Shown in pieces: positions 13,488 through 21,296 of a stretch of DNA of 23,491 nucleotides (the stretch's first letter is position 1; each line of letters begins with the position of its first letter). The position numbers were made by a program, and so were the translations under genes. The stretch is from positions 1-23,491 of the forward strand of contig JACQCJ010000065.1 in assembly GCA_016201685.1 (NCBI GenBank). The letters are read 5' to 3'. This DNA comes from Candidatus Peregrinibacteria bacterium (GTDB lineage Bacteria; Patescibacteriota; Gracilibacteria; Peribacterales; Peribacteraceae). The notes below the pieces were generated by a model that had not been told where the DNA came from, did no database searches, and saw nothing but the letters and a program-made list of their open reading frames with translations.

Positions 13488-14951
13488 ATGTATGGCGTAC
13501 AGACTCGTGCTACCATGGCATGCTCTATGGCCTCTCCGGAGCAATCGGCGGCAAGAATGCAGATTCCGAAAATGACAGAGGCGGAGTATCGGCAATTCTC
13601 CGAACTCATTCACCAGGAGGCGGTTTCTCCCCTTGGGGAACTGCAGCGTCTCAATCTCATTGAAGACATGATACGGGCCCGACTCGCGAACAGAATCGAC
13701 CGCATTCTTCAAAATCTGTTGCAAAAAGGACATCCTGAAGATCGAGCAAGAAAGTTCCTCAATACCGTAGTACAACCCATTCACATCGATCATTTTCGTG
13801 TCGGCTCAGAAACTCACAATCTGATTGTTTCCAAAGGCAGCGGACGTGAGGCGGATTATACGATCATGATCCCCGCTCACGTGGATACGGTTGGCCCGGC
13901 CGATCGCGAAGATCTGCTTCAGTTACGTCGTGATCCTGTAGATGGAGATCGCCTGCGGGGCCGGGGCGTTTGGGACATGGGCGGGGCTCTCCTCAATAGC
14001 ATCGCGCTTGCAGTCGACAGTAAGGTGCCTCCCGGTATGCAAGTGTACTTCGTCTTCACCGTTGATGAAGAGGGTAATTCAGAGGGTGCTTTGAACCTCA
14101 TCGTGCGATGGCCTGAGTGGCAGAAGGTCGACCTTGTACTTTCCTCCGAAATTGGACAATTGGTAGCTCCCCCCGGGCCTGAGGACAAGAAGATGCGCAT
14201 CATTCTTGGCAGACGCGGACGGGGGAAATTCACTGCACAACTCAGCCTCGACGAGCGAAAACTCGGACATGGTGCAAGGGATGATCTCCCCGATCTCCAT
14301 ACAGAGCACGTCATCGCATGTTGGTACCTCCTGAATCGTTTTAGGAGTGGTGGCACGATGCTGCATAGCTTCCTTGGACAGGAAGGGTTGGAGGTTGTGA
14401 CACAGTGGGGAAGACAGCACAAGCCGGGGGGATTCGGGAATCTCCAGAGTCTCGAGTGGCATTACGCACTCAAGATCGTCCCGCCCAATTCACTCGCCGA
14501 GGCGATTGCTGTCCAAACTGCCATTTTCAAGGAGATCGCAACGAAGAGAGACTGGGTGAAGAGAGGCATTGGTCATTTGCTCTCGCCGCGAGGCGACGAA
14601 ACATCCTACGAACCATTTTGCATGGAACCTGATGATTGTGCATCAGTCCACGTGGTATCGAATGCCATCGAAAAAGTCTCCGGACAGGCAGCAGTTCTTA
14701 CGGGGGGAAGGTCTGTCGCTGATGAGAATCTCTACGCGGCAACCATGTTCGAGCGACTTGGCACACGGACATTTGCTGGCACAGATAAGGGAGTCATCAG
14801 CGTACCCATGATCGGCAATCATGCACATTCCTCGAATGAGTGGGTTTCCTCTTGGGACATCATGCGCGTGCGGGAGGTCTTCCGTTTCCTCATCGAACAT
14901 GAAGAGGGATTTTCTCAATTTCTGAAAAGCAGAAGAACAGCGCAGCAATGA
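13488..14951 (+). CDS. M20-family zinc metallopeptidase (ArgE/DapE/carboxypeptidase-like)
   Basis: It hydrolyses an amide or peptide bond with a two-zinc centre; the substrate cannot be told. The 487-residue form contains the family motifs P-A-H-V-D-T-V (His131), G-R-G-V-W-D-M-G-G (Asp163), D-E-E-G-N-S-E-G (193-200), S-S-E-I-G (Glu221) and a C-terminal G-N-H-A-H-S-S-N-E (443-451). These look complete. Start choice is uncertain. ATG 13488 gives the longest form. A TGCTACCAT extended -10 at 13508-13516 would favour ATG 13527, and M-T-E-A-E-Y (13572) looks like a natural N-terminus. It follows RSH-EamA 1 by 21 nt. Its GC is lower than that of the upstream gene. The context suggests a tie to amino-acid or peptide use by the RSH-EamA pair, which is inference. 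Confidence 0.88.
   Translation: MYGVQTRATMACSMASPEQSAARMQIPKMTEAEYRQFSELIHQEAVSPLGELQRLNLIEDMIRARLANRIDRILQNLLQKGHPEDRARKFLNTVVQPIHIDHFRVGSETHNLIVSKGSGREADYTIMIPAHVDTVGPADREDLLQLRRDPVDGDRLRGRGVWDMGGALLNSIALAVDSKVPPGMQVYFVFTVDEEGNSEGALNLIVRWPEWQKVDLVLSSEIGQLVAPPGPEDKKMRIILGRRGRGKFTAQLSLDERKLGHGARDDLPDLHTEHVIACWYLLNRFRSGGTMLHSFLGQEGLEVVTQWGRQHKPGGFGNLQSLEWHYALKIVPPNSLAEAIAVQTAIFKEIATKRDWVKRGIGHLLSPRGDETSYEPFCMEPDDCASVHVVSNAIEKVSGQAAVLTGGRSVADENLYAATMFERLGTRTFAGTDKGVISVPMIGNHAHSSNEWVSSWDIMRVREVFRFLIEHEEGFSQFLKSRRTAQQ
13508..13516 (+). promoter_or_regulatory. Possible internal extended -10 (TGCTACCAT) for the M20 gene
   Basis: It is identical to the 9-mer upstream of RSH-EamA 1 and is spaced 10 nt before an in-frame ATG at 13527. 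It may drive separate expression from an internal start; chance is possible. Confidence 0.3.
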
Positions 14952-14968
14952 GGAAAAAACGCCATGCA

Positions 14969-15013
14969 TAAAGAAGATAAACTTCTTTACAATTGAGGAA
15001 TTTTGCCTACAAT
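14969..15013 (+). promoter_or_regulatory. Promoter TTTACA-16-TACAAT with an overlapping inverted repeat
   Basis: TTTACA (14986-14991) and TACAAT (15008-15013) are separated by 16 nt. A perfect 8-nt inverted repeat, TAAAGAAG (14969-14976) and CTTCTTTA (14982-14989), overlaps the -35 box. That is the position of an operator. The AT-rich stem and lack of a T tract make a terminator less likely. Confidence 0.55.
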
Positions 15014-15034
15014 CAGTCAGTTTTCCTCCATGTC

Positions 15035-15442
15035 ATGATTGCAATACACGATGGCATCGAAAGGTGGGCAGACAAAGACCTTGAAGATCCTCTCATCGAG
15101 GCTGCGGCGGATGTTGTACAACATTCTGGAGAAACAGTATTCAAGCTTCTGAGGCTCAGCTTGGAAATCATGACACTGCGATATCCTCAAGCGTTTCGTG
15201 AGAAAAACTATACGACTGTCACACTTCTCCAGGAAATACGGCAACAATTAGGCCTAGAAGCCATGCAGGCTACACTGGGTTCTGTTCAGTCTGCTGCTGC
15301 ACACCCGGTCGGATCCATTACGCGTTTAATCACGATGGAAGACGATATACTTAATCAGGGTATTGATTTGGCCATTGAGAAGCTCGGTTTGCCTTTTGGT
15401 GATGTAAAAAGAGAAATCGAACTTTTATTTGCTGGTGTGTGA
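15035..15442 (+). CDS. Hypothetical helical protein (135 aa)
   Basis: Not recognised. From the ATG at 15035 it has 135 residues, starting M-I-A-I-H-D-G-I-E-R-W. It is mostly amphipathic helix by residue pattern, with charged helices and no signal peptide or membrane segment, so it is probably cytoplasmic. The frame is open from 14993, but the promoter TTTACA-16-TACAAT ends at 15013, downstream of that codon, so the later ATG is chosen. It sits between the M20 gene and the 339-residue unknown, all in one direction and all of lower GC than the flanks. Each of these genes appears to have its own promoter. Confidence 0.6.
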   Translation: MIAIHDGIERWADKDLEDPLIEAAADVVQHSGETVFKLLRLSLEIMTLRYPQAFREKNYTTVTLLQEIRQQLGLEAMQATLGSVQSAAAHPVGSITRLITMEDDILNQGIDLAIEKLGLPFGDVKREIELLFAGV

Positions 15443-15465
15443 TTTCGCTTGTTTTGAGAGCAGCA

Positions 15466-15471
15466 TATAGT
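15466..15471 (+). promoter_or_regulatory. -10 box TATAGT for the 339-aa gene
   Basis: TATAGT ends 20 nt before the ATG at 15492. The -35 is weak, and no Shine-Dalgarno is visible in the implied short leader. Confidence 0.35.
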
Positions 15472-15491
15472 TAGAGTGCATCCTTTTTCCC

Positions 15492-16511
15492 ATGCCAGAG
15501 CAACCATCAGATTTCCAAGGGCTGAAAAAGTTGTTTGAAGATCCTCATCTTGAACGTGTCTTACAAAAGCGCCAAGAGGCGGCAAAAGCCGAAAGGGAAG
15601 TCCTGGCTCGTCTAGCGCATGTGATCACGGGAATGCGCGCCGAAGGTCTCCATGCGCTTCTCATCCGGGATCCCGCCGATGCAGAAAGACTGACAGAACG
15701 ACACAATAGGCTTGTCATTGCTGAACAAGTTGTTTCTGCGGCAACATCAAATTCATCCGAGGACATTTCTGCTGCGAATAGTCTCTTGGCCAAGGATGGA
15801 GGATTCATGCTGCGGTATACCAATGAATTCGTTCGTAATCGCATTCAGCAGGTTGCAGATCCCCAGAAGGGCGGATGGGTTGTTGCCGCCTCGTACGGCA
15901 TTCCTACTCGCAAGGATGCTCTGCTAGCAGTGCAGAAGGAGATTGAGGGGGGAGATATTCAGTTGTGGATCCCCCCTGATGATTCCGATGCAGAACTGGA
16001 GCAGTTGATAGCGATCGATGTGCAGCGAGGAGATCAAGTCTTCCCGCGCGGCAAAGAAACGTGGGAGAAGGTCCAAAAGAATCCCGCGATTGCAGCCTGG
16101 GTGGCCGATGTATGCTCCGAGCGCAGCGATCCTCAATCTCCGGCATTCGGAAATTCAGGGTTTGCTTCAGTGGCAAGCGAAAGAGCATTCGAGGAGGCCA
16201 TTGCTTTGAATGTGAGAAGGAAGAATCCTCTGCAATGGGCACTTGCTGCTATCGTCGAAATCACACATGTACGCGAACAGGGAGGCAAGACGATCGCACT
16301 GAATCCGACCTGGCTGAATGTGCCGAGCATTTATCTCCATCAACGCAGTCGCTACGGAAAAGACCTCCAAGGGAATACCGTCCTACGACGTTCGAGTATT
16401 CTCGGGGAGCAAGTGGGGAGAGAAATGGAAGTCGTTCTTCCCGATGGGCGGAAGTTCACCGTCATTGTGAATTGGACGATCACTGCGCAGGAACTGGAGG
16501 GACATCAATGA
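15492..16511 (+). CDS. Hypothetical protein (339 aa)
   Basis: Not recognised. Residues about 12-80 are highly charged and helical (R-Q-E-A-A-K-A-E-R-E, D-A-E-R-L-T-E-R-H-N-R), possibly coiled coil. The remainder is mixed alpha/beta, with segments such as W-V-V-A-A-S-Y-G-I-P-T and a beta-rich end (E-M-E-V-V-L-P-D-G-R-K-F-T-V-I-V-N-W-T). There is no signal peptide or membrane helix, so it is probably cytoplasmic. Its last 32 nt overlap the 3' end of the convergent RSH-EamA 2 gene. The GC is lower than in the flanking RSH1 gene. Lying inside the pair of RSH-EamA genes, it may belong to the same cassette; no function can be given. Confidence 0.7.
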   Translation: MPEQPSDFQGLKKLFEDPHLERVLQKRQEAAKAEREVLARLAHVITGMRAEGLHALLIRDPADAERLTERHNRLVIAEQVVSAATSNSSEDISAANSLLAKDGGFMLRYTNEFVRNRIQQVADPQKGGWVVAASYGIPTRKDALLAVQKEIEGGDIQLWIPPDDSDAELEQLIAIDVQRGDQVFPRGKETWEKVQKNPAIAAWVADVCSERSDPQSPAFGNSGFASVASERAFEEAIALNVRRKNPLQWALAAIVEITHVREQGGKTIALNPTWLNVPSIYLHQRSRYGKDLQGNTVLRRSSILGEQVGREMEVVLPDGRKFTVIVNWTITAQELEGHQ

Positions 16512-19296
16512 CGCGGTCGCCGCTCTGCTGGAGTCGCGCCTGCAGCCACAAGAAAAGAATCACCAATGGAATGCTTTCGATTGCGATGATGGTGTGTTGG
16601 AGAATCGATTCTCCCAGAAATGTTGAGATATAGACGAAAGGCAGAATGGCTTGCAAGAATGCATTGTCCGATCGTCGCATGAGTTCAAAGTAGATTCCGT
16701 ATGGGAGAATCGCGAAGATGAGAGAGAAGATGATTGCCTGTACCGCTTGATAAAATGCAAGAGCTGAGAGATCTGTAAATGGCAGAAGAAATGCCGAAAG
16801 TACGAGGCAGATGATCGACACCCAGAAGAGGTAGGCCGGATATCGCTCACGAACTTTGCCGACGACTTCGAGGTACAATGTACTCGCTCGTGAATAGAGA
16901 GCGAAGCTGGCACCGCTGCCGATCGCAGCAAGCATCCCGATTGCTGGCCACGAGTGGAGGAAAAGTACATCAATTGTGATGATGCCCAGAGTGCCCAAGC
17001 AGAGCAAACCACTCCAGGTTTTCCAGAGTTGTTTTTTCATGAATAGAATGTTCCACAATACGAGTATGCCGATGATGAAGATGATGTAGATACTCGCGGG
17101 AAGAAAGACGAGAGAGAGGTACGTTGAAAATGCCGTACAGAAAAGGGCGATACCAGAAAGGAAGAGAGAGAAATGAAAGATTGGAAGTGGTTTGAATCTG
17201 CTCGGATAAAGAATTTTCTGCGTACCATATGCGCAGCATGCAACAAAGAAAAAGAGGACAAAGCGCATCAACGTGAGATCCGCAATGGGAATCCTTGCCG
17301 TCGTGAGAATGTAGTGGGCGAACACAGGGTCAAGACCCCACAAGATTACGAGCAGAATTGTTGATGCTATCTGGCTGATTCTCTCCCATGGATACATGAT
17401 GCGAATATCTCTGCCTCCGCTCGCAGAGAGCTCTCTCGCCAGAGACTGCTGTTCAGATGATGAGAATGACCCTTTCAAGGCGATGCTTCCTCTGATGCCA
17501 TTCTTGCCCCATCTGTAACGAATTTCCGCAAGATGGTTTCCGTATTTTCGGTGCGTTTTGTGTATCTGTCGTAACGTATCAGTATTGTTCATATCCATTC
17601 GATACTGTAGAATGATCTGCTGTGAGCGCGCATCGATAGTCGTGATCTTTTTTTGAAAGAGTGCCTCGCAGACCTCCGTTGCACTCAATCGGCCGTCGGC
17701 GATGGCCCGGTACGCCTCGTCGAGGCTCTTATAGCCCATCTCCGGCTGGAGCTTCCTTCCTAGAGTTTCCTCCTGGAATTCTTCGATGAATCCCTTCCCC
17801 TTTTCCTGCATCACTGACTGGAGCATGGTTTTCCCCACACCGATTTTTTCTTTATCCGAGAGAGTCCCCGCGAATGCCTCGCGGATATGCGCTGCCGCAA
17901 ACCCCGTCTTCACCCACCCCAGCCACTCCCGCTGCACGGTGGGCTCATCGCCGAAGTCCGGCTCCAGCGTTGTGGCGTCCGTGAGAGGCTCGTGGAACGA
18001 CACCTCCTTTCCGTCCGCTCGAATCGATTGCAGTCTCAGCGCATTCTCGTTGAAGAGGTAGAACGCGCCGTCGAGTATCGTGATGTCTTTGGGGACCAGC
18101 GCCGAGCTGTCATCGGGTCCGTGGATCGTGATCGCCTCGCCCAGGATGTCGCTCTGCAGGTTCTGCCAGAAGTCCTGGCTGCGGCCCTTGGTATCTTCCG
18201 TGACGGAGGAGATCCGCTGCGTCCACGGGAGGAGGAAGGGGATCTCCGCGCGCTTCCTGGGATCGAAGCAATAGAGTGTGACGCCTTTGTGCGCGTACTC
18301 CTCCATCTCGGGTGTGCGGATCTTGCAGCGCACGCGTGTGCCATCGCTCAGGATCACCGTCGTGTGGAGGCCGCGGTAGCCGTTGATCGTGGGGGAATTG
18401 ATGAAGTCCTGGAACGACATCGCCCGCTGTTTCCAGCACTCGTGCAACGCGCCGAGCATCCGGTAACACGCCGCACGGTCGGCGCAAACGAAGATCACTG
18501 AATGCGGGATGGTGATGCCGGGGAGTGCACCTCTGTCGAGCTCGAGCTGGAGAGCGAGCTTCTCCCAAGGTCTCGGTTCGATGCGCATTGTGGTCTTCGC
18601 GATCAAATCGGGATCATACTGCTCGAGAATATGCTGCAGACCATCCATTGTCTGCGCTCGTACTTCCGCGTTCTGCTTGCGCTGCAGCGCCATCCGCTCG
18701 TAACGCTCGGGTTCGAGCGTGCCGAAGCACAGTACCTCAAGCTCTTCCTTCAGATCCTGCATCGAGAGGCGATCGGCGATGTTCACGTAGACGTCGCGGG
18801 TTTCCTTCGCGAGTGCCCGGCCCTTCTCGGGAGGCAAGTACTGCACCGTCTGCATGTTGTGCAGTCGGTCGAAGAGCTTGATGACGATGATGCGGAGATC
18901 CTGTTGCATCAGCGTGAAGATCTTCCGTAGCGATTCGATCTGCTCATCCAAGTTCGGGTGATCGGCAATGTCCGCGGCCGAGAGCTTCGTGACGCCGTCG
19001 ATGAGTGAGCGCACGTCGCCGTCGAAGAGCATGTCGAGCTCGTCGAGCGTGATCGGGGTATCTTCTACAACATCGTGGAGAAGAGCGGCGATGATGGTGT
19101 CTACGTCCGCCCCCGCCTCCGCAAGGCGCAGCGCGACCGCGATGGGATGCGTGAAGTACGGTTCGCCCGATCTTCGTGTCTGTCCCCGGTGCAGGCGTTC
19201 ACCCAAGGCGAATGCCTGACGAATGTGCTCTCGCTGTTTGCTGGAGAAGTGCCGGAGAAATTGCGAAAATTCGACCCACTGCATGGGAAGATCCAT
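16480..19296 (-). CDS. RelA/SpoT-homologue fused to membrane EamA domain (RSH-EamA 2)
   Basis: This 938-residue protein is a paralogue of the gene at 10188. The HD domain (about 27-185) has Arg42, His50, H-D at 74-75, E-D at 78-79, Asp143 and Asn147, so hydrolase residues are intact. The synthetase-like region (about 240-345) keeps Y-R-G-L-H-T-T (307-313). It lacks the catalytic-aspartate motif, and the E-V-Q-I-R-T glutamate is replaced (R-C-K-I-R-T). A TGS-like segment (about 386-447) follows the shared F-W-x-x-L-Q-S-D-[IL]-L-x-E motif. An ACT-like domain lies at about 555-635, then about ten helices of EamA type (641-920) starting L-W-G-L-D-P. It lacks the extra four-helix block of paralogue 1. 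GC falls sharply 3' of about 17650. The start may be 19296 or ATG 19284. Its end overlaps the convergent 339-residue gene by 32 nt. Confidence 0.88.
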   Translation of the reverse strand: MDLPMQWVEFSQFLRHFSSKQREHIRQAFALGERLHRGQTRRSGEPYFTHPIAVALRLAEAGADVDTIIAALLHDVVEDTPITLDELDMLFDGDVRSLIDGVTKLSAADIADHPNLDEQIESLRKIFTLMQQDLRIIVIKLFDRLHNMQTVQYLPPEKGRALAKETRDVYVNIADRLSMQDLKEELEVLCFGTLEPERYERMALQRKQNAEVRAQTMDGLQHILEQYDPDLIAKTTMRIEPRPWEKLALQLELDRGALPGITIPHSVIFVCADRAACYRMLGALHECWKQRAMSFQDFINSPTINGYRGLHTTVILSDGTRVRCKIRTPEMEEYAHKGVTLYCFDPRKRAEIPFLLPWTQRISSVTEDTKGRSQDFWQNLQSDILGEAITIHGPDDSSALVPKDITILDGAFYLFNENALRLQSIRADGKEVSFHEPLTDATTLEPDFGDEPTVQREWLGWVKTGFAAAHIREAFAGTLSDKEKIGVGKTMLQSVMQEKGKGFIEEFQEETLGRKLQPEMGYKSLDEAYRAIADGRLSATEVCEALFQKKITTIDARSQQIILQYRMDMNNTDTLRQIHKTHRKYGNHLAEIRYRWGKNGIRGSIALKGSFSSSEQQSLARELSASGGRDIRIMYPWERISQIASTILLVILWGLDPVFAHYILTTARIPIADLTLMRFVLFFFVACCAYGTQKILYPSRFKPLPIFHFSLFLSGIALFCTAFSTYLSLVFLPASIYIIFIIGILVLWNILFMKKQLWKTWSGLLCLGTLGIITIDVLFLHSWPAIGMLAAIGSGASFALYSRASTLYLEVVGKVRERYPAYLFWVSIICLVLSAFLLPFTDLSALAFYQAVQAIIFSLIFAILPYGIYFELMRRSDNAFLQAILPFVYISTFLGESILQHTIIAIESIPLVILFLWLQARLQQSGDRVIDVPPVPAQ

Positions 19297-19358
19297 CGTA
19301 CAGCATTCTTTGGCCTCGCACGAGGAGAAGCCAAAAATTCACTGAATTTCCCAGAGAC

Positions 19359-19835
19359 TTACAGAATCTCCAGAATGTACCCCTTCACATTCGCAAAGAT
19401 CTCCATTGCCTCGTCCAGTTTCTCGATCTCCCCCCGCGTGAACCAGCGCATCTCGCGTCCCTCCTCCTCCGCGAGCTTCAGAATTTGCGATTCATCAATC
19501 GGCCGCGCGATGTAGAGGAAGTCCATGTGCTGGTGAGCGGGTTCATTTCTTTCGATGTTCTCGGGAATATTCTCCAGGAGCAACGCAATCGGTTTCTTGA
19601 GCATGCGACCCTCCTCTGGATTTGCCGCGAAGAGATCCTCTCCATTCTCCCCGATAATCTCGACATTCATGCCCGTCTCCTCCTTGCACTCCCGCTTCGC
19701 CGCATCCTCGGGGGTTTCATTCTGATCAATGTGACCGCCGGGCGGCATCCATCGCTGGAGGCGCTTGTGCCAGAGCAGGAGCGTTCGTTTGCGGGAATCG
19801 ATGACGAAGGCGGTGGCTGTGAAGTGCTTATGCAT
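19359..19835 (-). CDS. NUDIX hydrolase
   Basis: Members hydrolyse nucleoside diphosphates linked to another moiety (NTPs, dinucleoside polyphosphates, nucleotide sugars); the substrate is not evident. The Nudix box G-x5-E-x7-R-E-x2-E-E-x-G is exact at residues 34-55 of 158. The protein begins M-H-K-H-F-T-A-T-A-F-V-I-D and includes W-M-P-P-G-G-H just before the box. The frame extends far upstream through the 19868-19979 repeat, so the ATG at 19835 is chosen, where homology begins. It lies 62 nt downstream of RSH-EamA 2's start codon on the same strand and could be co-transcribed with it. Some Nudix enzymes act on alarmones, so a link is conceivable but not shown. Confidence 0.92.
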   Translation of the reverse strand: MHKHFTATAFVIDSRKRTLLLWHKRLQRWMPPGGHIDQNETPEDAAKRECKEETGMNVEIIGENGEDLFAANPEEGRMLKKPIALLLENIPENIERNEPAHQHMDFLYIARPIDESQILKLAEEEGREMRWFTRGEIEKLDEAMEIFANVKGYILEIL

Positions 19836-19867
19836 CGATGCGGGTTTGGGATCAGAGAGAACTGACA

Positions 19868-19979
19868 AATGGTTACATGGCTGGATGGTTACATGGTTGC
19901 AAAGCAAGAACAAGAATGGAGGAAAGGAACGGCAGCGACTCGCTTGCGAACCATGTAGCCATGTAACCATTGAACCATT
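19868..19979. repeat. Palindromic intergenic element, copy B (ATGGTTAC-type)
   Basis: AATGGTTACATGGCT (19868-19882) is exactly inverted at 19957-19971. Further ATGGTTACATGG words lie in the left arm and CCATGTA/CCATTGAACCATT words in the right. It shares GCAAGAAC (19904-19911) and TCGCTTGCGAACCATGTA (19940-19957) with the copy at 3719-3815, in the same internal order. It sits between divergent genes, with its right end next to the promoter of the thioredoxin-fold gene. Confidence 0.85.
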
Positions 19980-20000
19980 CACCGACACTTGAAGTACAAT
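19970..20000 (+). promoter_or_regulatory. Promoter TTGAAC-19-TACAAT, partly inside the repeat
   Basis: TTGAAC (19970-19975) belongs to the end of palindromic element B, and TACAAT is at 19995-20000. The spacer of 19 nt is long. The start codon follows 9 nt after the -10, implying a leaderless mRNA. The repeat may have supplied the -35. Confidence 0.4.
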
Positions 20001-20009
20001 CCAAATGCT

Positions 20010-20564
20010 ATGGTTCTCATCAACGACAACTCTTCCGCGCTCTCGATCGGCGACGCCATGCCGTCCTTCACGCTTCCCTCGGTCGACGATTCCATGGTCG
20101 ATTCGGCCACGCTCTCCGCGGATGTCCTCGTTGTGATCTTCACCTGCAACCACTGCCCGTATGCGCAGGCGTACGAGGATCGCATCGTCGAGCTTGCCAA
20201 GAAATTCCAAGCGAAGGGCGTCCAGTTCATCCTCGTCAACAGCAATGATGCGACGAACTATCCGGATGATTCGTTCGAGAATATGAAGTTGCGCGCGAAA
20301 GAGAAAGGATATTTCTTCCCGTATTGTGTCGACGAAACGCAGGAAGTCGCCAAGGCCTACGGAGCGCTCTGCACGCCGCATTGTTTCGTCTTCGATCATG
20401 ATCGCAAGCTTCGATACAAAGGAAGGGTTGATGACAATTGGAAGGAGCCGTCAGGAGTGAAGGAACACAATCTTCATGATGCGATCGCGTCGCTCATCGA
20501 AGGCAAGACACCCCCAACATCAGAAGCAAATGCGATCGGGTGCAGCATCAAGTGGAAGTCTTGA
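20010..20564 (+). CDS. Thioredoxin-fold (AhpC/redoxin-like) protein
   Basis: Probably a cytoplasmic thiol-disulfide oxidoreductase or peroxiredoxin-like protein of 184 residues. The fold begins with the redoxin pattern I-G-D-A-M-P-S-F-T-L-P-S-V-D. A C-N-H-C-P active-site motif (Cys46, Cys49) follows the strand V-V-I-F-T. The cis-proline segment is C-T-P-H-C-F-V-F (121-128). The end, G-C-S-I-K-W-K, is typical of a thioredoxin-like subfamily that I know only as 'thioredoxin family protein'. A TTG at 19989 is in frame, but it lies upstream of the -10, so ATG 20010 is preferred. The last 17 nt overlap the convergent Fic remnant. Confidence 0.88.
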   Translation: MVLINDNSSALSIGDAMPSFTLPSVDDSMVDSATLSADVLVVIFTCNHCPYAQAYEDRIVELAKKFQAKGVQFILVNSNDATNYPDDSFENMKLRAKEKGYFFPYCVDETQEVAKAYGALCTPHCFVFDHDRKLRYKGRVDDNWKEPSGVKEHNLHDAIASLIEGKTPPTSEANAIGCSIKWKS

Positions 20565-20994
20565 TCGAAGCGTCCTTTTGCTTCATCGGGGAATCGCCTA
20601 TTTTCCAAATACCCTTTTCACGGAACGCTGGGATGGTCTGCCGACGCGCGGCATTCAGAAGAGCGGAAGCGGATTCCTTGTGCTTGCTCGTATAGTCCGA
20701 GAGCGTGAGCAGCGTTTTTCCCTCCAAATAGGCAATGCGCTTATGCAATGATTCCATTAAAGCGAGCGTGACGACATGCTCCATCAGCTTCGTGGTTTTC
20801 GCCTGGTGGTAGTCGCGAAATGCCTGGTAGTACGTTTTCTTTTCCTTGTCGCGGACGATGATCGTCGGAAAACCCAACCGCAGCAACTGGTAGTTCATGA
20901 TGACGCGCCCGATGCGCCCGTTGCCGTCGTTGAACGGGTGGGTCGTTTCAAAGTCGAGATGGAACGTTGCGATCTTGTCGGCGAAATATTTGCG
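20548..20994 (-). pseudogene. 5'-truncated Fic-family (AMP/NMP transferase) gene
   Basis: The frame encodes F-A-D-K-I-A-T-F-H-L-D-F-E-T-T, then the intact Fic motif H-P-F-N-D-G-N-G-R, then about 120 more residues. Fic enzymes transfer AMP or related groups to protein hydroxyls, using the motif histidine. Here the N-terminal half of the domain is missing. An in-frame TAG (20997-20995) precedes the frame, and no ATG, GTG or TTG lies before the motif. The first ATG (20898) starts after it. The break lies 13 nt from the tRNA-Arg gene, whose -10 box overlaps the TAG. This looks like the remnant left by recombination at the tRNA. A complete Fic protein via an unusual start is not possible from this sequence. 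Confidence 0.82.
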
Positions 20995-20995
20995 C

Positions 20996-21001
20996 TATGA
21001 T
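20996..21001 (+). promoter_or_regulatory. -10 box TATGAT for tRNA-Arg
   Basis: TATGAT ends 8 nt before the mature tRNA 5' end. The -35 is weak (TTGTCG with a 15-nt spacer) and lies within the Fic remnant. Confidence 0.4.
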
Positions 21002-21009
21002 CCTGCCGT

Positions 21010-21086
21010 GCACTCGTAGCTCAGTTGGATAGAGCGCCTGGCTTCGAACCAGGAGGTCGTGGGTTCAAATCCTGCCGAGTGCACCA
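21010..21086 (+). tRNA. tRNA-Arg (anticodon TCG), CCA encoded
   Basis: The 7-bp acceptor GCACTCG (21010-21016) pairs with CGAGTGC (21076-21082), followed by discriminator A and an encoded CCA. The D arm contains AGCTCAGTTGGATAGAGC. The anticodon stem CCTGG/CCAGG encloses loop CTTCGAA, giving anticodon TCG for arginine CGN codons. The T arm contains GGTTCAAATCC. All arms are regular, and it reads as a functional tRNA of 77 nt. Confidence 0.97.
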
Positions 21087-21114
21087 TTCGGCCTTCGGCC
21101 TCATGGAAAGCCGC

Positions 21115-21130
21115 GGCGTTCGCGAACGCC
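21115..21130. other. 16-nt perfect palindrome downstream of tRNA-Arg
   Basis: GGCGTTCGCGAACGCC is self-complementary. It lies 29 nt after the tRNA and is preceded by a small GGCC-TTC-GGCC hairpin near 21090-21100. It could help terminate or process the tRNA transcript, but no T tract follows. The remaining bases to 21296 show nothing else. Confidence 0.4.
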
Positions 21131-21296
21131 CGTGACAAGCCATTCGGGTTCAAGAAGCATCTTCTTTTCCTCTTTCCGCTCTGCGGAAATGGATACCATG
21201 AAAACCCCGCCAGATGCCGGCCCGGAGACCGACGGCAAGGATTCAAAGACAATGTACACTCTTCGCAGAGCCGTCATCAATATTTTCGCTCTTTCT

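Noticed and set aside
20995..21252. Minus-strand frame over the tRNA (contains S-A-G-F-E-P-T-T-S-W-F)
   Set aside because: It is the antisense translation of tRNA-Arg, a classic spurious protein.
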